Assembly: GCA_029310945.1 (NCBI GenBank)
Contig: JARJFC010000042.1
Location: 1 to 31,631, forward strand
Source of the DNA: Leptospira sp. 96542
GTDB lineage: Bacteria > Spirochaetota > Leptospiria > Leptospirales > Leptospiraceae
Direction: 5' to 3'
DNA: 31,631 nt
The notes under the pieces were generated by a model. That model ran no database searches, was not told the origin of the DNA, and saw nothing but the letters and a program-made list of their open reading frames with translations. A program made the position numbers and the translations under genes. Of this stretch, positions 25,946-31,631 are shown in pieces; position 1 is the first letter of the stretch, and every line of letters begins with the position of its first letter.

Positions 25946-27297
25946 TGCCAACAATGATTTATATTTTAGATGACGAAAAGGAAATTCGAAAGGCACTTCG
26001 GGTCATACTGGAAGATGAAAATTATGTTGTTGAAGATTTTGCAAATGGTAAGTCGTTATTAAAAGCCGTTTCGAAAGAACGGCCTTCTTTGGTTTTACTC
26101 GATGTTTGGGTTGGTAAAGAAGACGGACTTAATATCCTCGATGAATGCAAAAAACTTTATCCGACACTTCCTGTTGTTATGATTTCTGGCCATGGGACCA
26201 TCGAACTTGCTGTAAATGCTACAAAAAAAGGAGCGATAGATTTTTTAGAAAAACCACTATCCATTGAAAAAGTTATACAAACAATAGAAAGATCACTTCA
26301 AAAAACGAAGGACTTCAGTTTACCTGAATTTGAACTAGAAGTGGACGAAATTTTGGGGGATTCCAAAGAGATCCAACATGTTAAATTTTCTATTTCTCAA
26401 GCCACTCTTACCAACGCTCCTGTTTTTATTTATGGCGAAAATGGAAGTGGAAAAAAACTTACATCCAAAACAATTTATTTAAATTCAAAGAGGCAAAAAC
26501 TACCATATATAGAGTTTAATTGTGCAGCAATCGCTGAAGATCTCATAGAACAAGAGCTATTTGGTTATGAGAAAAATTCGCCTACGAATGGAAAAGAAGA
26601 AAAAATAGGTAAATTAGAAGAAGCAAATTTTGGTACGTTATTTTTAGACGATATTTCTGATCTGTCAATTTCTACTCAATCCAAACTCCTAAAAGTTCTC
26701 CAAGAGGGGAAGTTGCAAAGGTTAGGTGGTGGAAAGTGGATCGAATTGGATTTACGAATCATCGTAGCTAGTAATGTTGATATTTTGGAATCAATTAAAG
26801 ATGGAAAATTCCGCGAAGACTTATATTATTTTTTGAATATCATTCCAATCCATATTCCACCACTTAGGGAGAGGATCCAAGACATACCAAAAATTGTGGA
26901 ATTCTATTTGTTAAAAACAATTGCAGATAACGGTTTAAAGCCTAAGTCGATGGATAGGGATGCTCTGGACGTGCTCAATCATCATTTTTGGCCAGGCAAT
27001 GTTCGAGAACTTCGTAATATCGTTGAACGTTTAACAATTTTAGTTCCATCTGATACAATCACCGGTAAAGATGTAAAAGAAGCTTTGCATGGTTTTAAAA
27101 AGGCCAATGATATGGTTGCGCGTGGTGATCTAAAACATGCAAAAGAAGAATTTGAAAAACAATACATCATTAGAACTTTGCAAATCTGTGAAGGTAATGT
27201 TACAAGAACTTCGAAGGCACTTGGCATTGAACGAACTCATTTATATAGAAAATTAAAATCGCTCAATATTTCTGTCGAACAATTGAATGAAGGTTGA
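25945..27297 (+). CDS. ntrX: NtrX-like response regulator with degenerate sigma-54 activator domain
   Basis: This 450-residue response regulator has an N-terminal receiver (acidic pocket D9/D10, phospho-acceptor D53), a central AAA+ domain and a C-terminal Fis-type helix-turn-helix (CEGNVTRTSKALGIERTHLY). Walker A is present as GENGSGKK (164-171). Three features expected of a working sigma-54 activator are altered. The GAFTGA loop reads NSPTNG at 211-216, directly after ELFGYEK. Walker B ends Asp-Asp (235-236) instead of Asp-Glu. The second arginine finger in FREDLYYRL is phenylalanine (F296), though R290 is kept. It may therefore regulate through DNA binding with sigma-70 promoters or act as a repressor. 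The start ATG overlaps the ntrY stop by one base. Some NtrX relatives also lack GAFTGA as far as I recall. Confidence 0.9.
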   Translation: MPTMIYILDDEKEIRKALRVILEDENYVVEDFANGKSLLKAVSKERPSLVLLDVWVGKEDGLNILDECKKLYPTLPVVMISGHGTIELAVNATKKGAIDFLEKPLSIEKVIQTIERSLQKTKDFSLPEFELEVDEILGDSKEIQHVKFSISQATLTNAPVFIYGENGSGKKLTSKTIYLNSKRQKLPYIEFNCAAIAEDLIEQELFGYEKNSPTNGKEEKIGKLEEANFGTLFLDDISDLSISTQSKLLKVLQEGKLQRLGGGKWIELDLRIIVASNVDILESIKDGKFREDLYYFLNIIPIHIPPLRERIQDIPKIVEFYLLKTIADNGLKPKSMDRDALDVLNHHFWPGNVRELRNIVERLTILVPSDTITGKDVKEALHGFKKANDMVARGDLKHAKEEFEKQYIIRTLQICEGNVTRTSKALGIERTHLYRKLKSLNISVEQLNEG

Positions 27298-27300
27298 TTT

Positions 27301-28119
27301 ATGATTACAAAAAGAGTATTAAATCTATTTTCCGAAATTCTTTCCGAAACAAATTTTCTTATTAAAAATAATGAATTTTTGATCTATAAAAAACAGTCAG
27401 AAAATGATCCAAATGATTTTGTGTTCCCTTGGAAATCAAAATTAAAAGATAATCTAGCAATACAGAAAAAAATCAAAAAAGAATCAGAAAGAAGTAATCG
27501 CGAACTTGTCAATTTTCCGTGTACATTGTGTTCGGGAAAAGTAAGTGGGATTCGGCAATATTTCAAACAAGGCCGCCTGCCTATTTTGATACTACACTAT
27601 TCTGGTGCAACAACACCAAAAGAAAAACCTTTTACAAAAAAAAATCCCAACCAAATTTTTAAAGATAAACTTACTGAAGACTGTTGGAAAGGGTTAATTG
27701 AAAAAAGTTTTCAATTTTCTTTTGAAGAATTTTTTTATGAAGAATATCCAGCATGTAATTTTTCACATGTTGATTCAAAGGAATCTGATTGGAAGGATCG
27801 CATAGAAAAATGCAAAATACATGTAAAAGAAAATATTCAAGAATTTGGCATTAAGGCAGTCGTTATTTTGGGTTCGTCCGCTAAGCTTGTGTTTGGTGCC
27901 GATCTTGCAAGGGAAAATCTTGGGAAAAAAATTGAATGGGATCTTGGGGGTATGGTCGTTCCTGTGATTACGATGCGTTCTCCTGAAGCTCTCGTTTTTT
28001 TAGAAGAGAGAGCTAAAAAATCGGAAGATCCAAATAATTTATTTCAGTATGGAAAAGATAAGAGAGATTTGGAAGATTCATTTTTGGAACATCTAAATTT
28101 ATTAAAACCATTTATATAA
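27301..28119 (+). CDS. Divergent uracil-DNA-glycosylase-like protein with four conserved cysteines
   Basis: This 272-residue protein is not immediately recognisable, but its C-terminal two thirds resemble family 4 uracil-DNA glycosylases. It has a CxxC at Cys74/Cys77 and then Cys152 and Cys171. These are followed by IKAVVILGSSAKLVFG, which matches the 'LG..A' strand that comes after the last iron-sulfur cysteine in that family, and by VVPVITMRSPEAL where the family has its late His-Pro motif. The catalytic motif 1 (GEAPG..ED) is absent: that place reads ILHYSGATTPKEKPF. I infer a [4Fe-4S] protein of the fold, without the usual glycosylase activity. It begins three bases after ntrX, and its stop codon touches the priA ATG. 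A completely different family remains possible. Confidence 0.55.
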   Translation: MITKRVLNLFSEILSETNFLIKNNEFLIYKKQSENDPNDFVFPWKSKLKDNLAIQKKIKKESERSNRELVNFPCTLCSGKVSGIRQYFKQGRLPILILHYSGATTPKEKPFTKKNPNQIFKDKLTEDCWKGLIEKSFQFSFEEFFYEEYPACNFSHVDSKESDWKDRIEKCKIHVKENIQEFGIKAVVILGSSAKLVFGADLARENLGKKIEWDLGGMVVPVITMRSPEALVFLEERAKKSEDPNNLFQYGKDKRDLEDSFLEHLNLLKPFI

Positions 28120-30072
28120 ATGATCCAATATGCTGAACTAGCTCTCAATCTATCCTGGCAGAACACCACTCTTACATACCAAATTCCAGATGAGATGGCT
28201 GGATTAAAAATTGGAATGCGTGTTGAAGTGGAGTTAAATGGAAATTCAGTCGAGGCAGTTGTGGTTGGGTTTCATAATAACGAACCAAATTATAAAGTCC
28301 TCCCGATACAGAAGCAGATCGATGAAACCCCTTTGATTACGGAAGATCAACTTGAAATTGCGAGTTGGATGGCAAAGGAATATCTATCTAGTTTTGGTGA
28401 AGCACTTTTTACTATGGGGCCTCGTGGTAAACGTAAAAGAAACAAGCCGATAAAGGACAAAACAATTCGGAATGATTTGTTATTAGCGCTTAACGAGGAA
28501 CAATCGAAAGCAGTTCAAACAATACTTAGCACAAATTTTGATACTGTTCTATTGTATGGAATCACTGGTAGTGGTAAAACAGAAGTGTATTTACATTTGA
28601 TGCGTGAAATTATCGGAAAAACAAACGGATCCATTCTTTTTTTGGTTCCTGAAATTTCTCTTACTTACCCTACGATTGAAAGAATAGAACGAATATTTCC
28701 AAACCAGGTTGCAGTTTTGCATTCTCATCTCCGAACTTCAGAAAAATTCCAAAACTATTTGGATCTCTTAACGGGCGAAAAACGGATTTGTATCGGAACG
28801 AGGTCTGCTGTGTTTGCACCAGTTCCCAATGTCCAGTTATGCATTATGGATGAAGAACATGACGGCTCATACAAAGAACATTCTTCACCCAGATACCATG
28901 CACGCCAAGTGGCAAAACACCGTATAACGAAAAATAATGGAAAGTTGGTGCTCGGATCAGCAACCCCTAGTGTTGAAATTTACCATTTGGCAAAAACAGG
29001 GCAAATTGGTTTTGTTTCGCTAACCAAAAGGGCAAATCCAAAAGCAAAACTTCCCACAATTTTTGTGAATGAAAAAAAGGAAGATTCCCAGATTTTATCT
29101 GGTGAATTACAATTTAAAATCCATGACCGTTTGCTAAAAAAGGAACAAATAATCATTTTACTCAATAGGCGAGGATACAATCCATTCGTATATTCTAAGT
29201 CCACAAAAGAATTCATTCATTGCCCCAAATGTACGAGTACAATTTGTTACCATTCGGATAAAACGGTTCGTTGCCATCTTTGCGGATACAAAACTTCCTT
29301 TTATGATCTAAAACACCAGTATGGTGAAGATTTAGAACTTTTTGGTGCAGGCACTCAGAAATTGGAGGAAAATTTACTTTCGATGTTCCCCAATGCAAAG
29401 ATTGAAAGATTAGACCAAGACAAATCCAAAAATAAAGATATCACAAAACAGGTGTTACAAAAATTAGGCGATGGGGAGTTGGACATTTTAACGGGAACTC
29501 AAATGATTTCGAAAGGTTTAGATTACGCAAATGTAACCTTAGTTGGAATATTGAATGCAAATCATGGTTTGGGAGTTCCCGATTTTCGTAGTACTGAACG
29601 TACTTATTCTTTATTATCACAAGTGGCGGGTCGTGCGGGGCGTGGTGAAAAATCGGGAGAAGTATGGATTCAATCCAATGACCCAAACCATCCTGTCATT
29701 CAAATGGCCGTAGAACAAAATTATCCGAAATTTTTTGAATGGGAAATTGGTTTGCGTAAAGATTTATTCTATCCGCCATTTTCACGTTTGGCGAGGCTTG
29801 TCTTCCGTTCAAAATCGGAAGATGTGTTAGTAAAACAATCAACATCATATATCCAACTCCTTGAATCAAAAATTGATAAGGAAAAAATTATTATCTTAGG
29901 ACCAAGCCCTTGCCCTTTTTATAAAATTGATTTGAATTTTCGGTTTCATATTTTATTAAAATCCAAATCAATTTCGTACATCCGAGAAATCCTAACAACA
30001 ACCAAAAATGAATTTAAATTGGATCATAAATGTTATATCGAATACGATTTTGATCCTATCGAACTAGTGTAA
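28120..30072 (+). CDS. priA: Primosomal protein N' (replication restart helicase PriA)
   Basis: PriA recognises abandoned forks and reloads the replisome. The 650-residue protein has a short DNA-binding N-terminus, Walker A YGITGSGKTEVY, motif II MDEEHDGSYKEH, the segment GTRSAVFAPV, motif III LGSATPS and motif VI QVAGRAGRG. The zinc region is unusual. PriA normally has eight cysteines binding two zinc ions. Here Cys368/Cys371 and Cys385/Cys388 (one site) are kept, while the outer four positions are S359, T362, K398 and Y401, with spacing otherwise unchanged. The ATG follows the previous stop codon with no base between. It is somewhat shorter than E. coli PriA (732 residues), mainly in the N-terminal part. 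Confidence 0.96.
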   Translation: MIQYAELALNLSWQNTTLTYQIPDEMAGLKIGMRVEVELNGNSVEAVVVGFHNNEPNYKVLPIQKQIDETPLITEDQLEIASWMAKEYLSSFGEALFTMGPRGKRKRNKPIKDKTIRNDLLLALNEEQSKAVQTILSTNFDTVLLYGITGSGKTEVYLHLMREIIGKTNGSILFLVPEISLTYPTIERIERIFPNQVAVLHSHLRTSEKFQNYLDLLTGEKRICIGTRSAVFAPVPNVQLCIMDEEHDGSYKEHSSPRYHARQVAKHRITKNNGKLVLGSATPSVEIYHLAKTGQIGFVSLTKRANPKAKLPTIFVNEKKEDSQILSGELQFKIHDRLLKKEQIIILLNRRGYNPFVYSKSTKEFIHCPKCTSTICYHSDKTVRCHLCGYKTSFYDLKHQYGEDLELFGAGTQKLEENLLSMFPNAKIERLDQDKSKNKDITKQVLQKLGDGELDILTGTQMISKGLDYANVTLVGILNANHGLGVPDFRSTERTYSLLSQVAGRAGRGEKSGEVWIQSNDPNHPVIQMAVEQNYPKFFEWEIGLRKDLFYPPFSRLARLVFRSKSEDVLVKQSTSYIQLLESKIDKEKIIILGPSPCPFYKIDLNFRFHILLKSKSISYIREILTTTKNEFKLDHKCYIEYDFDPIELV

Positions 30073-30088
30073 AAGAAGAGGGCAAAAA

Positions 30089-31057
30089 ATGAGTTTAAAA
30101 ATTGGGTATTTTGGTTCTCCCATTCATTCCAAAAATCTATTAGAGATGCTCGTGAATGCTGGGCATATAATTTCTTTTGTTGTGACGAATATAGACAAAC
30201 CTGTTGGTCGTAAACAGACAATCACACCAACTCCCGTAAAAGAGTTTGCGATGAAAAACTCTATTCCCGTCTTACAATCACCTCGCCTGCGAACAGATGA
30301 AAGTGTTCAAAATCAAATTTTAGAAATGGATGCCGATTTACATATTGTTTATGCTTACGGATCCATCATTCCAAACAAGGTGTTCGAAAGTCCAAAATTT
30401 GGGAGTATCAATTTACATGGAAGTCTCCTTCCCAAATTCAGGGGCGCGTCCCCTGTCCAAAGTGTTCTATTGAGCGGGGCGAATGAAACAGGTTTTACCA
30501 TTCAGACTTTGGCCACGGAAGTGGATTCGGGAAATATCATATCACAAAAAAGTTGGGTTTTGGGGGTCCAAGAGACGACTGGTAGCCTTTTGCAGAGGAT
30601 CACAAATGAGGGAGGTATGGAGATTCTCCAGCTTCTGGACATACTGAAAACCTCCCAAGTTTTTTTTCCGTCCACACCGCAGAACCATAACGAAGCCACG
30701 CATTGTAAAAAGATCGTCGCTACAGACAGACCCATCCATTGGGATAGGCCTGCATTTGAGATCCACAACCAAATTAGAGCCTTAAACCCAGATCCTTTGG
30801 CATTCGCCCTTTTCCGAGAAAAACGCGTGATCTTTATCGAATCCTCTCTCCCCAACCAAACAGAGGAGAACATTCCCATACCAGAAGGAACGGGGGTTGG
30901 TTCCTTTTTTCTATACCAGAAAAAAAGACTTTTCTGTCTTTGTGGAGACGGAAACCTGCTTGGTATAGAGTGTTTACAGCCCGAAGGCAAAAAACCCATG
31001 AAGGGTTTTGAATTTTTTAATGGTGCCAGGGTGATCGCCGGAGAACGATTTACGTGA
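30089..31057 (+). CDS. fmt: Methionyl-tRNA formyltransferase
   Basis: Fmt formylates the initiator Met-tRNA using 10-formyltetrahydrofolate. The 322 residues are a normal length. The catalytic trio is present: N108 and H110 in INLHGSLLPKFRGASPVQ, and D146 in TEVDSGNII. The tRNA-binding C-terminal domain starts around FEIHNQIRALNPDPLAF. An AGAGGG ribosome binding site lies a few bases before the ATG. It lies 16 bases after priA; in many bacteria def sits beside priA and fmt, but no peptide deformylase gene is in this stretch. The stop codon shares GTGA with the start of the next gene. Confidence 0.96.
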   Translation: MSLKIGYFGSPIHSKNLLEMLVNAGHIISFVVTNIDKPVGRKQTITPTPVKEFAMKNSIPVLQSPRLRTDESVQNQILEMDADLHIVYAYGSIIPNKVFESPKFGSINLHGSLLPKFRGASPVQSVLLSGANETGFTIQTLATEVDSGNIISQKSWVLGVQETTGSLLQRITNEGGMEILQLLDILKTSQVFFPSTPQNHNEATHCKKIVATDRPIHWDRPAFEIHNQIRALNPDPLAFALFREKRVIFIESSLPNQTEENIPIPEGTGVGSFFLYQKKRLFCLCGDGNLLGIECLQPEGKKPMKGFEFFNGARVIAGERFT

Positions 31058-31631
31058 AAGAAAAATTCCTAAAAATTCTACCTTACAGTGGTTATGTTTT
31101 ATTTATCAGCTTTGGGCTGCTTGTTTTTTTTGTAGCGGCTTTCCTCGTTGTTGTCGTTCGTACAAAAGAAGAACAAAAGGTGATGATGCCTTCCGTCATT
31201 GGAAAAAATTACATCGAAGTTCACAACGAATTGTTACGATTACAATTGAAAGTTAGGCTCGAAACAATGCGAATCCCCGAAAAAACCGATGGTATCATTC
31301 TATCACAATCGATTGATCCAGGTAAAGAAGTGGAAGCAGGTTCCAAACTCTATCTAACAGTCAATATAGGTTTTGACCGGGTCACAATGCCTGACTTAAA
31401 AGGACAGGATCTCAAACGAGCAAAATCAATTTTAGAAAAAGTACTCTCAGGTGAAGTGTATGTTCCGTTAAACATTGGAGGCATCACCTATGTCCCTGCT
31501 GTGGGTGATGAACCGGTGGACACTGTTATCGACCAAATTCCTCTCCCTGGAAAAGAAACATCATCAGGCGAAAAAGTTTACCTCCTGGTTACAGAATCAC
31601 CAAATGAAAAAAAGGCGAATGCGACCAATGC
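31054..31631 (+). CDS. Membrane-anchored PASTA-domain protein (partial, runs off the window)
   Basis: An open frame starts at the GTG overlapping the fmt stop and continues to the window edge (192 codons seen). A basic N-terminus is followed by one transmembrane helix at about 10-36 (SFGLLVFFVAAFLVVVV). Two PASTA repeats come next: one from VMMPSVIGKNYIEV to YLTVNIG, and one from VTMPDLKGQDLKRA to VYLLVTE, each ending in the usual 'P.pG..v..G..v.l.v' strand. PASTA domains bind peptidoglycan or muropeptides and usually sit on PknB-type kinases or penicillin-binding proteins. Here the N-terminal side holds no kinase or transpeptidase, so this is a stand-alone periplasmic PASTA protein unless something follows beyond the window. 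The link to fmt suggests a cell-wall or growth role, which is only inference. Confidence 0.85.
   Translation, partial: MKEKFLKILPYSGYVLFISFGLLVFFVAAFLVVVVRTKEEQKVMMPSVIGKNYIEVHNELLRLQLKVRLETMRIPEKTDGIILSQSIDPGKEVEAGSKLYLTVNIGFDRVTMPDLKGQDLKRAKSILEKVLSGEVYVPLNIGGITYVPAVGDEPVDTVIDQIPLPGKETSSGEKVYLLVTESPNEKKANATN

Noticed and set aside
30502..30999. A 165-residue minus-strand open frame inside fmt
   Set aside because: Antisense to the C-terminal part of fmt, whose catalytic residues and length are normal; the reading shows no domain.
1..31631. Search for tRNA, rRNA, CRISPR arrays, insertion sequences and phage genes
   Set aside because: No tRNA-like stems in the short intergenic gaps, no spaced direct repeats, and no transposase or integrase frames were seen.

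Overview
The window looks like chromosomal DNA of a spirochaete of the genus Leptospira, possibly the saprophytic clade. This is inferred from gene content, moderately low G+C, frequent TTG and GTG start codons, and a complete set of LPS and outer-membrane assembly genes beside HPr kinase, HPr and RpoN. The species cannot be fixed from sequence reading alone. I see no phage, transposon, CRISPR array, rRNA or tRNA. The window is densely packed housekeeping DNA: most neighbouring genes overlap or lie within a few bases of each other, and no gene-free stretch exceeds 300 bases.

Region 1 (13-10386, all plus strand) is a run of eight genes: recN (DNA repair), an exbB/exbD proton-channel pair, bamA (outer-membrane protein insertion), a pcrA/uvrD-type helicase, a small secreted protein of unknown function, a CysQ-like phosphatase and a GT4 glycosyltransferase. 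Region 2 (10369-14734) is mixed in direction. It has an unknown minus-strand gene, a divergent TlpA-like thioredoxin, a long-chain acyl-CoA synthetase followed by a good intrinsic terminator, an unknown 225-residue protein, and a minus-strand gene for a stand-alone Lon substrate-binding domain.

Region 3 (14772 to the end) is a run of sixteen plus-strand genes that probably forms one or a few long operons. First come LPS inner-core sugar synthesis (rfaE1, rfaE2, kdsA, with pyrG supplying CTP) and LPS transport (lptC, lptA, lptB). Then comes a regulatory block: rpoN, hprK, ptsH, and an NtrY/NtrX-like two-component pair. The run ends with a divergent uracil-DNA-glycosylase-like protein, priA, fmt, and the start of a membrane-anchored PASTA-domain protein cut by the window edge. 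A promoter candidate with a perfect TTGACA box lies just upstream of rfaE1.

Three proteins stand out because specific key residues are missing. The NtrX-like regulator beside rpoN lacks the sigma-54-contacting GAFTGA loop, the second arginine finger and the Walker B glutamate. PriA has lost exactly the four cysteines of one zinc site and kept the four of the other. The protein before PriA keeps a four-cysteine pattern like family 4 uracil-DNA glycosylases but not their catalytic motifs. I found no wholly new multi-gene system; these altered proteins are the best leads.
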